Assembly: GCF_001442615.1 (NCBI RefSeq)
Contig: NZ_LMXN01000014.1
Location: 62,001 to 126,000, forward strand
DNA: 64,000 bases
From: Algoriphagus resistens
GTDB lineage: Bacteria; Bacteroidota; Bacteroidia; Cytophagales; Cyclobacteriaceae
Direction of reading: 5' to 3'
How positions within the stretch are numbered: position 1 is the stretch's first letter; every line of letters begins with the position of its first letter. This document shows, piece by piece, positions 1-7,480 of this stretch. The notes below the pieces were generated by a model. That model saw only the letters and a program-made list of their open reading frames with translations, searched no databases and was not told the origin of the DNA. The translations under genes were made by a program, and so were the position numbers.

Positions 1-944
1 TCACAAACATGCTCGTAAGTCTCCGCGGTCACCATTTCGGCTCTGTATTGCTTGAAATTTGGCATACCTCGGAAATAATTCGTGTAGTGTCTCCTCATTT
101 CAAGTATCCCAAGTTTGGGTCCTTTCCACTGCACAGAGAAATCCAGATGCTTTTTTGCGACAGCGATTCTTTCTTCCAATCCGGGAGCGGCAAGCTTTTC
201 TCCCGTGGCTAGAAAATGCTTGATCTCATTGAAAATCCATGGGTACCCAATAGATGCTCTGCCGATCATCATGCCGTCCACGTTATATTTAATCTTATAT
301 TCCTGCGCCTTCTCGGGTGAATCGATGTCTCCGTTTCCAAATACAGGGATATATAGGCGTGGATTTTCTTTCACTTTGTTTAGGTAACTCCAGTCCGCCT
401 CACCTTTATACATTTGTTTTCTGGTGCGTGCGTGTATGCTGATGGCTTGGATTCCTACATCCTGAAGCCGCTCTGCCACTTCCACGATGCGGATGGAGTC
501 ATTGTCCCATCCCAGGCGGGTCTTAACTGTCACAGGAATATTTACCGCTTTTACGATTTCTGCAGTCATAGAGACCATTTTGTCGATGTCCAAGAGAATC
601 CCCGCTCCTGCACCTTTACATGCGACCTTGTTTACAGGACAGCCATAATTGATGTCCAGAATATCAGGCCTGGCTTCTTCTACAATGGCTGCAGCTTCAC
701 GCATCGAGTCTATTTCGTTTCCGAAAATCTGAATCCCTATCGGCTTTTCGTAATCGAAGATATCAAGTTTGGCCACGCTCTTTGCAGCGTCGCGAATCAA
801 ACCTTCTGAGCTGATAAATTCTGTGTACATAAGGTCTGCACCGTTCTGTTTGCAGACTGCTCTGAACGGTGGATCACTCACATCTTCCATCGGTGCAAGC
901 AACAATGGGAAGTCCCCTAACTCCAAGTTTCCTATCTTAACCAC
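1..944 (-). CDS. dusB: tRNA-dihydrouridine synthase DusB, 3' end beyond window
   Basis: FMN- and NADPH-dependent enzyme that reduces uridine in the D-loop of tRNA. The minus-strand frame is open from a GTG at 944 to the left edge, so the C-terminus is missing. The translation shows the Dus TIM-barrel order: LAPMEDVSDPPFR near residues 16-28 (FMN loop), the catalytic-cysteine motif NYGCPVNKVACKGAG around residue 100, VKTRLGWD, SIHARTRKQMYKG, and GNGDI followed by GRASIGYPWIF for the phosphate-binding part. An in-frame stop two codons upstream (TAA-GAA-GTG) makes GTG 944 the only reasonable start. It is divergent from the CPBP protease with only 37 bp between the starts, so the promoters overlap. 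Family assignment is certain; the DusB subtype is inferred from similarity. Confidence 0.95.
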   Translation of the reverse strand, partial: MVKIGNLELGDFPLLLAPMEDVSDPPFRAVCKQNGADLMYTEFISSEGLIRDAAKSVAKLDIFDYEKPIGIQIFGNEIDSMREAAAIVEEARPDILDINYGCPVNKVACKGAGAGILLDIDKMVSMTAEIVKAVNIPVTVKTRLGWDNDSIRIVEVAERLQDVGIQAISIHARTRKQMYKGEADWSYLNKVKENPRLYIPVFGNGDIDSPEKAQEYKIKYNVDGMMIGRASIGYPWIFNEIKHFLATGEKLAAPGLEERIAVAKKHLDFSVQWKGPKLGILEMRRHYTNYFRGMPNFKQYRAEMVTAETYEHVC

Positions 945-953
945 TTCTTATTT

Positions 954-961
954 TAAATTTG
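954..961 (+). promoter_or_regulatory. Bacteroidota -7 box (TAAATTTG) for the CPBP gene
   Basis: TAAATTTG fits the TAnnTTTG -7 consensus of the Bacteroidota primary sigma factor and sits 20 bp before the ATG at 982. No clear -33 TTTG was seen. The opposite strand carries a near match (TAAATTTA, 966-973) suitable for dusB, so this 37-bp gap probably holds both promoters. Confidence 0.4.
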
Positions 962-981
962 CGCGTAAATTTACCCCAATT

Positions 982-1932
982 ATGGAGATATACGAAACGG
1001 ATTCAGAAATTGGTAATAGGAAGAGTTGGCTTTTATCACTGATAGTCATTGTTTTAGTCGGGCTGGGAGTTTTGATTGTCCTTCAAGTAATTGCTCTTGC
1101 CGTCGCGCCTTTTCTGTTTAATATCTCAATAGAAGAGATAATGGCATTGATGACAGGAGATTATTCCCCTGATAATGGGCGGATGGCCATGCTTTTTGTT
1201 CAGGGAATAGGGTCAGGGATTGGTTTTTGGGTGGCGGCTTATGTAATCATGCATTTCATTGATAAAGCCGACTTACATTGGGAAATACAAATACCTCGAT
1301 TTAATGCCCAAGGTGCTGGCTTGGTTTTGTTAATTACTTTAGGGGGAATGCTCTTCAATGGTTTGCTGGTCTATTTAAATTCCCAGCTGGTGCTGCCGGA
1401 GTCTATGTCGGGCGTTGAGTCTTGGATGAAGGAAATGGAGCAACAGTTGCTTGAACTTACTAAGTTTCTTACTGATTTCCAGACGATTCCAGAGCTTTTG
1501 ATGGGGCTTCTGGTGATTGGAGTACTTGCAGGAATAGGCGAAGAGATGTTTTTCAGAGGACTTATTCAGCCCAAGATGCATTTATACACCGGCAATGGCC
1601 ATGCTGGGGTTTGGATTACGGCTTTTATTTTCTCTGCCATCCATGTTCAATTTTATGGCTTTCTCCCACGATTGTTTTTGGGGGGGATGTTTGGTTATTT
1701 ATACCTGTATTCAGGTAGCATGACTTATCCCATATTGGCCCATATTGTCAATAATGCATTTACTGTATTGATGGTTTATGCTTCAAATCAGGGAATGATA
1801 GATTTTGATATAGAATCCACCGATGCAGTTTCATATCCCGCTGCTATCCTCGGTTTATTGGTTCTTATGGCGGGAATCTTTTACTTTAAGAAAATAAATA
1901 AACCCAATGGAGAACTGGAACAAGGTGTTTGA
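982..1932 (+). CDS. CPBP family intramembrane metalloprotease (CAAX protease/bacteriocin-processing type)
   Basis: A 316-aa polytopic membrane protein with the three signatures of the CPBP (Abi, Rce1-like) family: the double glutamate and arginine in GEEMFFRGLI (E187, E188), the FxxxH motif FSAIH about 25 residues later, and the HxxxN motif HIVNNA. These form the intramembrane metal site. An N-terminal helix precedes several further hydrophobic segments. The frame is open upstream to 769, but that part overlaps dusB antisense; ATG 982 follows a -7 box and begins MEIYET. The last 26 bp overlap the DUF2007 gene, suggesting translational coupling. In bacteria the family covers CAAX-type proteases, bacteriocin self-immunity proteins and uncharacterised housekeeping members. 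The substrate cannot be predicted; the housekeeping neighbourhood argues against an immunity role. Confidence 0.9.
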   Translation: MEIYETDSEIGNRKSWLLSLIVIVLVGLGVLIVLQVIALAVAPFLFNISIEEIMALMTGDYSPDNGRMAMLFVQGIGSGIGFWVAAYVIMHFIDKADLHWEIQIPRFNAQGAGLVLLITLGGMLFNGLLVYLNSQLVLPESMSGVESWMKEMEQQLLELTKFLTDFQTIPELLMGLLVIGVLAGIGEEMFFRGLIQPKMHLYTGNGHAGVWITAFIFSAIHVQFYGFLPRLFLGGMFGYLYLYSGSMTYPILAHIVNNAFTVLMVYASNQGMIDFDIESTDAVSYPAAILGLLVLMAGIFYFKKINKPNGELEQGV

Positions 1933-2113
1933 TAGTCCAATGCAAGTTAGAGCTGAGATCGTCAAAGGGGTGTTGGAAGAGCATCAGATACAAGCAGTAG
2001 TGTTAAATAAAAAAGAAACCATATATCAGATTTTTGGAAACTACGAGGTACATGTACAGCGCGGGGATATGATGATGGCAACTAACATAATCCAGAATGA
2101 GATCTCGTTTTAG
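1907..2113 (+). CDS. DUF2007 domain protein (putative signal-transducing small protein)
   Basis: A 68-aa soluble protein filling one DUF2007 domain: an N-terminal helix (VRAEIVKGVLEEHQIQ), then a strand pattern ending VHVQRGDMMMATNII. The fold resembles the PII-like C-terminal regulatory domain, but no ligand is established for stand-alone members. It starts inside the end of the CPBP gene and its own end overlaps the cdsA start by 17 bp, giving a chain CPBP-DUF2007-cdsA. The order DUF2007 then cdsA is, from memory, common in Cytophagales; this suggests co-expression with phospholipid synthesis but not a mechanism. Confidence 0.85.
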   Translation: MENWNKVFDSPMQVRAEIVKGVLEEHQIQAVVLNKKETIYQIFGNYEVHVQRGDMMMATNIIQNEISF

Positions 2114-2936
2114 TATAAACAATTACAGTAATCTGGGGCAAAGGGCCATCACCGCATTATTCGGGGCATTGATAATAGTGGGGGGGTGTATTTATTCTGA
2201 CTACACCTATTTTTTGGTTTTTGCAGGAATCCTCGGCTTTTCCCAAATGGAGTTTTACAAATTGAGTGGTCTTGATGGGATGCTCCCGCTGAGGAGTTTT
2301 GGGACATTTCTCGGACTGATGATATTCTGCCTCACCTTTCTGGTGGAGAAGGAGCATCTGTCCGATAAATATTTCTATTTCATCTTTCCTATCGTCTCTC
2401 TCACTTTCTTTATCAAGCTTTACAAGAAAACTGATAAAAAACCTTTCACTGGCGTTGCCTATACTTTTTTGGGTCTATTTTATGTGGCAGTGCCCTTTTC
2501 ATTACTAAATCTTGCGGTATTTTCAGTAGATGCCACTTATAATTACGAGATCATCATTGGTTGCCTTTTGATTCTATGGGCCAGTGATACTGGGGCTTAT
2601 TTTGCTGGAACAAAATTTGGTAAGACTAAGTTATTCGAACGGGTTTCCCCAAAGAAGTCTTGGGAAGGCTTTTTGGGCGGGGCTTTTTCAGCAATTGGAG
2701 TAGCGTTCATTTTGACAAGATATTTTCATGTGATTGAAGATTGGAAATGGTTGGTGATTGCCGGGATTATCATTATTGCGGGAACCTATGGAGATCTGAT
2801 TGAGTCGCTTTTCAAGCGATCCATTGAGATCAAGGATTCAGGAAAAGGTCTTCCCGGCCATGGGGGATTTATGGATCGTTTTGACGGATTGTTACTTTCG
2901 GCCCCATTTATTACGGCCTTTTTGAAAATATTCTAA
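2097..2936 (+). CDS. cdsA: Phosphatidate cytidylyltransferase (CDP-diacylglycerol synthase)
   Basis: Integral membrane enzyme converting phosphatidic acid and CTP to CDP-diacylglycerol, the branch point for phosphatidylethanolamine and anionic lipids. The 279-aa sequence has about eight hydrophobic segments and the full CDS signature near the C-terminus (residues 237-263): SLFKRSIEIKDSGKG, then LPGHGGFMDRFD, with the metal-binding Asp residues. An upstream part of the active site is also present (ASDTGAYFAG, then KKSWEGFLGG). Length matches bacterial CdsA. It overlaps the DUF2007 gene by 17 bp. psd, which acts later in the same pathway, lies 1.4 kb downstream, separated by the glutamate dehydrogenase gene. 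Confidence 0.96.
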   Translation: MRSRFSINNYSNLGQRAITALFGALIIVGGCIYSDYTYFLVFAGILGFSQMEFYKLSGLDGMLPLRSFGTFLGLMIFCLTFLVEKEHLSDKYFYFIFPIVSLTFFIKLYKKTDKKPFTGVAYTFLGLFYVAVPFSLLNLAVFSVDATYNYEIIIGCLLILWASDTGAYFAGTKFGKTKLFERVSPKKSWEGFLGGAFSAIGVAFILTRYFHVIEDWKWLVIAGIIIIAGTYGDLIESLFKRSIEIKDSGKGLPGHGGFMDRFDGLLLSAPFITAFLKIF

Positions 2937-3006
2937 TTTGAGGCTATGCTGATTGAAAATCTGCTTAATATTGCATCGCATTTGAATAACTAAATCAAAC
3001 CCGAAT

Positions 3007-4284
3007 ATGGCTTACATTGAACCGGCTCCGATCAAGGATAAAGAGAATCCTTTGGAGTCAATGATGGAAAGATTCAACATTGCAGCTGAAAAGCTCGGCC
3101 TCTCAGACGAGGTGTACAATGTTCTGAAAAATCCTGCCAAGCAAGTAATCGTATCCCTTCCTATCACAATGGATAATGGTAAAATCCAGGTCTTCGAAGG
3201 CATACGGGTAATCCACTCCAATATTCTTGGCCCCGCGAAAGGCGGGATTAGATTTGCTCCCGATGTACACATCGATGAGGTACGGGCGCTGGCCGCTTGG
3301 ATGACCTGGAAATGCGCTGTAGTGGATATTCCTTATGGCGGTGGTAAGGGAGGCGTGAGATGTAATCCTAGAGAAATGTCCAAGGGTGAAATCGAGCGTT
3401 TGGTCAGAGCTTATACTATGGCAATGATCGATGTCTTTGGTCCAGACAAGGATATTCCTGCTCCCGACATGGGAACGGGGCCAAGAGAGATGGCCTGGCT
3501 GATGGATGAGTACTCCAAAGCAAAAGGAATGACTGTAAGCTCGGTTGTAACGGGGAAACCATTGGTACTTGGCGGATCTTTGGGAAGAACAGAAGCTACC
3601 GGTCGAGGTGTAATGGTCTCTGCTTTGGCAGCTATGCAAAAGCTCAAAATCAATCCTTTTCAGGCAACCTGTGCAGTACAGGGATTTGGAAATGTAGGCT
3701 CTTGGGCAGCAAAACTTTTGGAAGAAAGAGGATTGAAGATCGTAGCAATCTCCGATCATACTGGTGCTTTCTATAGTGAGAAAGGAATTGATATTGTGAA
3801 AGCGATTGAATTCAGAGATGGCAATGGTGGACATCTGGGTGGTTTCAGCGGTGGTGACAGAATGGAAAATGCCGCTGATCTGCTGACATTAGAGGTAGAT
3901 GTTCTGGTGCCTGCCGCGGTAGAGGATGTGATTACTATCCATAATGTGAATGACATCAAGGCTAAGCTTATCGTGGAAGGGGCTAACGGCCCGACTTCGG
4001 CAAAAGCTGATGCCATTATCAACGAAAAAGGGATCATGGCAGTGCCGGATATTCTGGCGAATGCCGGTGGCGTAACCGTTTCTTATTTTGAGTGGGTTCA
4101 AAACAGATTGGGATACAAGTGGACAGCTGACCGCGTCAACCGCCGATCTGATCGAATCATGAAAGACTCGTTTGAAATGGTTTATCAGGCATCTCAGAAA
4201 TACGATGTTCCGATGAGAATTGCAGCTTATATCGTGGCAATCGATAAAGTAGCGAAGACATATACGTACAGAGGTGGGTTCTAA
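3007..4284 (+). CDS. gdhA: Glutamate dehydrogenase, probably NAD-dependent
   Basis: Catalyses reversible oxidative deamination of glutamate to 2-oxoglutarate and ammonia. The 425-aa protein matches the short hexameric Glu/Leu/Phe/Val dehydrogenase family. Visible residues: KGGIR (K78), the signature DIPYGGGKGGVRCNP with catalytic K114, PAPDMGTG with catalytic D154, and the Rossmann GFGNVG at 226-231. D250, at the end of the second beta strand of the nucleotide domain, favours NAD over NADP; this is an inference. The C-terminal ILANAGGVTVSYFEWVQN block is typical of glutamate rather than leucine dehydrogenases. The product feeds the 2-oxoglutarate dehydrogenase encoded 9 kb downstream. The gene is followed by a GC-rich hairpin with a T-run. 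Confidence 0.93.
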   Translation: MAYIEPAPIKDKENPLESMMERFNIAAEKLGLSDEVYNVLKNPAKQVIVSLPITMDNGKIQVFEGIRVIHSNILGPAKGGIRFAPDVHIDEVRALAAWMTWKCAVVDIPYGGGKGGVRCNPREMSKGEIERLVRAYTMAMIDVFGPDKDIPAPDMGTGPREMAWLMDEYSKAKGMTVSSVVTGKPLVLGGSLGRTEATGRGVMVSALAAMQKLKINPFQATCAVQGFGNVGSWAAKLLEERGLKIVAISDHTGAFYSEKGIDIVKAIEFRDGNGGHLGGFSGGDRMENAADLLTLEVDVLVPAAVEDVITIHNVNDIKAKLIVEGANGPTSAKADAIINEKGIMAVPDILANAGGVTVSYFEWVQNRLGYKWTADRVNRRSDRIMKDSFEMVYQASQKYDVPMRIAAYIVAIDKVAKTYTYRGGF

Positions 4285-4308
4285 CCCTATTCTATCGAAA
4301 GAATATTT

Positions 4309-4316
4309 TATCTTTG
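4309..4316 (+). promoter_or_regulatory. -7 box (TATCTTTG) upstream of psd
   Basis: TATCTTTG matches TAnnTTTG and is the only such box between gdhA and psd. A start site about 7 nt downstream would place the 4319-4343 hairpin at the very 5' end of the psd transcript, so the same hairpin could serve as gdhA terminator and psd leader structure. No convincing -33 element was seen. Confidence 0.4.
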
Positions 4317-4318
4317 AG

Positions 4319-4343
4319 GCGTGGAGTAAAATCCACGCTTTTT
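4319..4343 (+). terminator. Rho-independent terminator after gdhA
   Basis: Perfect 7-bp stem GCGTGGA/TCCACGC with a 6-nt loop followed by TTTTT. It lies 35 bp past the gdhA stop and only 14 bp before the psd ATG. Confidence 0.7.
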
Positions 4344-4356
4344 AGTTTTGAAGCTT

Positions 4357-5025
4357 ATGACCATACACAGAGAAGGACGGGTTTTGTTATTTTGGCTGCT
4401 GATTATTTTGGTAGCCGGGAATTACTTGATTATCTATTTCCTACCGGATGCCAGGGTGCTTTCCAATGTTGCAGTTTTAGGAAGTACAGTGTTGTATCTG
4501 ATAATTCTTCAGTTTTTCAGAAGTCCGATAATCAAACTTCCGTCGGATGAAAGATTGGTATACGCGCCCGTAGATGGGAAAGTAGTGGTGATCGAGGAGA
4601 CTTTCGAAGGAGAATATCTGAAGGAAAACCGAAGACAAGTGTCGATTTTCATGTCTCCTATCAATGTGCATATTACCAGATCTCCCATCAAAGGCCTAGT
4701 GGAGTTTTTTCAGTATCACCCGGGTAAATACCTGGTTGCCTGGCATCCTAAGTCAAGCACGGAGAATGAACGTACTACCATGGTAGTAACACATAAGAAT
4801 GGCACCAAACTGCTCGTAAGGCAAATAGCCGGAGCATTGGCCAGAAGAATAAAATGGTATGTGAAACCGGGGTCTAAATTGGAACAAGGAGGAGAATTCG
4901 GATTTATCAAATTCGGTTCCCGGGTAGATGTATTTCTTCCTTTAGATGCGGAAGTACTTGTGGGACTTGAGGAAAAGACCAAAGGGGGAAGAACTCCTAT
5001 TGCGAGACTGAAACTGAAGGCATAG
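4357..5025 (+). CDS. psd: Phosphatidylserine decarboxylase, archaeal/short type
   Basis: Pyruvoyl enzyme producing phosphatidylethanolamine from phosphatidylserine at the inner membrane. The 222-aa form (from ATG 4357) is the short PSD-A type: one or two N-terminal membrane helices (residues 8-55), then APVDGKVV with D73, SPINVHIT with H105, and the self-cleavage site FGSR (G187/S188), where S188 becomes the pyruvoyl group of the small alpha chain. A TTG at 4348 would add three residues; ATG is preferred because MTIHREG is the usual beginning. The transcript appears to have its own -7 box (4309-4316). No pssA is visible next to it. Confidence 0.93.
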   Translation: MTIHREGRVLLFWLLIILVAGNYLIIYFLPDARVLSNVAVLGSTVLYLIILQFFRSPIIKLPSDERLVYAPVDGKVVVIEETFEGEYLKENRRQVSIFMSPINVHITRSPIKGLVEFFQYHPGKYLVAWHPKSSTENERTTMVVTHKNGTKLLVRQIAGALARRIKWYVKPGSKLEQGGEFGFIKFGSRVDVFLPLDAEVLVGLEEKTKGGRTPIARLKLKA

Positions 5026-5103
5026 GATTTATTATGGATTAAAATGTAGCAAATTGAAGTCTATCGCCGTCTTAGGATTTGTAGACCAAATCACTTATTA
5101 ACC

Positions 5104-5601
5104 ATGAAACTACTTTCTTTAATTTCTCTCCTCTTGGTTTCCATCAGTTTTATCGCCTGTGACAAGGATGAAGATGAACTTCCAAAACAGTTGTCAGGTA
5201 TATGGGAAGAGCGCTTTTACGTAGATTCAGTGGGTTATTGGGTGGTGAATACACTGGAATTTAAATCTGATAACGAATACCAATTTAGAACCACCGTCAG
5301 AGAAGTTGAAGCTGGTCCGGATTTAGGCTATCGCTTTTATTACGATGATAGTTATACATGGGATGGAGAGACTTTCAGCTATTCCCCGGACCTGGCCAGC
5401 TGGATAGACCATCGTGAGGAGAATTTTTATGTTCCCAAGGAAGAATTGAATGCTGGGATAATAGATTATGTCCGGATGCCTACCGCTTCCCTTGTTTTTG
5501 AGGCGAATAATACCAAAATGATTTTTCAAGAAATTTGTCCTGAAGACATCTTGCCCTGTGAAGATCCTTTTGAAGTAAAAGAGTATACCCGCGCTGATTA
5601 G
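5104..5601 (+). CDS. Small lipoprotein, lipocalin-like hypothetical
   Basis: A 165-aa predicted lipoprotein: basic start, hydrophobic stretch and lipobox SFIAC with C19 as the acylated cysteine, followed by an acidic DKDEDE stretch of the kind that often marks surface export in Bacteroidota. The mature part begins LSGIWEERFYVDS, which resembles the GxW strand opening of lipocalin-like domains common in this phylum, and alternates short strands. No catalytic motif was recognised. It is monocistronic, 78 bp after psd and convergent with the 5665-6138 gene. Function unknown; the lipocalin-like label is tentative. Confidence 0.75.
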   Translation: MKLLSLISLLLVSISFIACDKDEDELPKQLSGIWEERFYVDSVGYWVVNTLEFKSDNEYQFRTTVREVEAGPDLGYRFYYDDSYTWDGETFSYSPDLASWIDHREENFYVPKEELNAGIIDYVRMPTASLVFEANNTKMIFQEICPEDILPCEDPFEVKEYTRAD

Positions 5602-5664
5602 AATTTTTACTTTTCGTTGGGCAGGCAGAACCAGAACGGCTCAGCCTGTTTTACGTAGTAAGAA

Positions 5665-6138
5665 CTAGGCCTTGAATACCTTTTTATAAACGATTATTCC
5701 AAGTCCTAAACTCACAAAAAACAGGGTCAGACTAAGCCATTCGAATGTCCGTCTTTCGGATAATTTTTCTTTGAGCTGTTTATCACGGTCTGCTACAGCT
5801 CTTTTAAGCGCTTGTATATCTTTTTCTTGCTTAAAGACGATTGTTTTGTAATCTTCTCCAGTCTGAGTGGCAGAAGTGGTTTCTATATCGCCGATCATTC
5901 TCAGCTCATCCATGATGAGATTGTCCTTTTGGATGATCCGTTCCAGCCATTCGTTCGTTTCGATCATGTCCTTTTTGGTGCGATTGCCAAAGATTCCTGA
6001 TTTTTTGCTCTCTGATTCTTTCCACTGCTGGGTGAGCACATCGCGATCCTGAACCATTTTTTCCAGTTTTGCTTGCCCCGCTTCTGTGAATTGTGGTGTC
6101 ACAAGCTTTAAAAGCAATAGAATTATTCCTAAAGTCAT
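5665..6138 (-). CDS. Coiled-coil membrane protein, hypothetical
   Basis: A 157-aa protein of unrecognised family. It has an N-terminal hydrophobic segment (MTLGIILLLLKLV, possibly a signal peptide or anchor), about 110 charged residues with long heptad-like helices (EKDIQALKRAVADRDKQLKEK), and a C-terminal transmembrane helix (LSLTLFFVSLGLGIIVYKK) with a basic tail. Its ATG overlaps the stop of the upstream 44-aa ORF as ATGA, so the two are probably translationally coupled and may act together. It ends the minus-strand run that begins with the M16 peptidase. No function is proposed. Confidence 0.7.
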   Translation of the reverse strand: MTLGIILLLLKLVTPQFTEAGQAKLEKMVQDRDVLTQQWKESESKKSGIFGNRTKKDMIETNEWLERIIQKDNLIMDELRMIGDIETTSATQTGEDYKTIVFKQEKDIQALKRAVADRDKQLKEKLSERRTFEWLSLTLFFVSLGLGIIVYKKVFKA

Positions 6139-6269
6139 TTTTGTGGTCTGGATAAATTACTGAACACCTCTGTCATTCTGGAGAGTTTACGAATTAATTG
6201 CTTCCAATAAAGGAATACGATGATTGATACACTTACAACAAAAATGCCAAGGCTGTAAGGAATTTCCAC
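6135..6269 (-). CDS. 44-aa single-pass membrane peptide, coupled to the next gene
   Basis: Short ORF read by eye. From GTG 6269 it encodes 44 residues beginning MEIPYSLGIFVVSVSIIV: one transmembrane helix, a basic stretch (YWKQLIRKLSR) and a polar tail ending SRPQK. Its TGA stop overlaps the ATG of the downstream 157-aa gene as ATGA, and it lies 48 nt after the mnmD stop on the same strand. The frame is closed upstream by the mnmD TAA itself, and GTG is the only usual start codon. The helix-plus-basic pattern and coupling argue for a real gene. Positive-inside logic puts the C-terminus in the cytoplasm. Function unknown. Confidence 0.55.
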   Translation of the reverse strand: MEIPYSLGIFVVSVSIIVFLYWKQLIRKLSRMTEVFSNLSRPQK

Positions 6270-6317
6270 CTTAAAATTTATGAACAGGCTTGTGAAATTG
6301 ATTTTAGGGCTGACTGC

Positions 6318-7001
6318 TTATTTTTTCCAGCCCCTTGTCATTTCTTTCTTGCCTGGAGGCCCGGGCAAAGTTTCTACTTCTAAACCTAATTCCTTCAGAT
6401 CTCTTTTGAGTTGGCCTGTGGCACAGTAGGTTGTGAAAATTCCACCAGGATTCAATGATGAGCAAACTTTATTAAGTACTTCCTTTTTCCACATTTCAGG
6501 CTGTTTGCTCGGCGCAAAAGCATCATAGAAGACGACATCGGTAGGATAAAGAACCACATCCTGGAGGCTGGTTTTTTCCTTCTTCATATTGAAATATTCC
6601 GACATAATGATGCCTTTGCCCCAATCAGCTTTGTGCAAGCGTTGCAAATATGGTTTGTAATGGAAAATAGCATCATCCATATCTCCGTAGTTCAACTGGG
6701 AATAAATATCTTCTGTCAGCGGAAACGGCTCAATGCTATGATAAAGTACAGGAATTTGATTTTGCTCTGCCCAAACTAAAGTAAGCCATGCATTGAGGCC
6801 TGTTCCGAATCCAACTTCAAAAATCCTAAGGGGCTTTTTGTTGGGGTTATTTATAATCCAGGAGTCCAGCCCGTAGAGCATAAATACATGGATTGATTCT
6901 TTGAAAGCCCCATGAAAACTGTGGTAGGTTTCTTTCAACTCTTCATTGTATAAAGAATGGGAACCGTCCTCAGTGGTGATGATTTTCAGATTTCCACTCA
7001 T
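6318..7001 (-). CDS. mnmD: tRNA (mnm5s2U34) methyltransferase MnmD
   Basis: SAM-dependent methyltransferase for the final step of mnm5s2U synthesis at the tRNA wobble position. At 227 aa it corresponds to only the methyltransferase half of bifunctional MnmC; the FAD oxidase half is absent, as in the known stand-alone MnmD proteins. Motifs: early GSHSLYN and YHSFHGAF, SAM site EVGFGTGLNAW, acidic YDAFAPSKQPEMW, and C-terminal LPGPPGKKEMTRG. A frame extending to 7025 exists, but ATG 7001 overlaps the ispF stop as ATGA and begins MSGNLKIIT, so it is chosen. It is third in the M16-ispF-mnmD coupled run. Confidence 0.92.
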   Translation of the reverse strand: MSGNLKIITTEDGSHSLYNEELKETYHSFHGAFKESIHVFMLYGLDSWIINNPNKKPLRIFEVGFGTGLNAWLTLVWAEQNQIPVLYHSIEPFPLTEDIYSQLNYGDMDDAIFHYKPYLQRLHKADWGKGIIMSEYFNMKKEKTSLQDVVLYPTDVVFYDAFAPSKQPEMWKKEVLNKVCSSLNPGGIFTTYCATGQLKRDLKELGLEVETLPGPPGKKEMTRGWKK

Positions 7002-7480
7002 ATCGAATATATTAAAGCCGAGCAATAGGCCGATACGCCTTCCTCTCTTCCTACAAACCCCAGCTTCTCGGTGGTTGTAGCTTTGATAGAAATGTCATTT
7101 TCTGACACATTCATCACCTCCGCCAGGCATTTTTTCATTGTGGGGATATGTGGATTGACTTTTGGTAATTGCAGACAAATGGTTGTGTCCAAATTGCCTA
7201 CTTCATATCCTGCTTCGCGCAGGAGAACCATTACCTCCGCAAGTAGAATTTTACTGTCTATCCCCTTGAATTTTGGGTCTTGGTCAGAAAAATGATATCC
7301 TATATCGCGCAGATTGGCAGCACCGAGTAGTGCATCGCAAATGACATGGATCAAAACATCTGCATCGGAATGGCCGACAGCACCTTTTTCATGTTCTAAT
7401 TTGATCCCGCCTAGCCAGAAGTCGTATCCTTCTTTAAGTTGGTGGACATCGTAGCCGAAACCTATTCTGAATTTGTTCAT
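6998..7480 (-). CDS. ispF: 2-C-methyl-D-erythritol 2,4-cyclodiphosphate synthase
   Basis: Zinc enzyme of the MEP isoprenoid pathway, forming MEcPP from CDP-ME 2-phosphate. The 160-aa length is standard. Metal ligands are visible in GYDVHQL (D11, H13) and GHSDADVLIH (H45). The substrate loop DIGYHFSD and the C-terminal ATTTEKLGFVGREEG follow the family order. Both ends overlap neighbours as ATGA: its ATG with the M16 peptidase stop, and its TGA with the mnmD start. ispH, a later enzyme of the same pathway, is at 58.5 kb. Confidence 0.97.
   Translation of the reverse strand: MNKFRIGFGYDVHQLKEGYDFWLGGIKLEHEKGAVGHSDADVLIHVICDALLGAANLRDIGYHFSDQDPKFKGIDSKILLAEVMVLLREAGYEVGNLDTTICLQLPKVNPHIPTMKKCLAEVMNVSENDISIKATTTEKLGFVGREEGVSAYCSALIYSI

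Noticed and set aside
3103..3834. A 243-codon minus-strand open frame inside gdhA
   Set aside because: It lies wholly antisense to a complete glutamate dehydrogenase, is rich in Ser, His and Cys as expected for a shadow frame, and has no recognisable motif.
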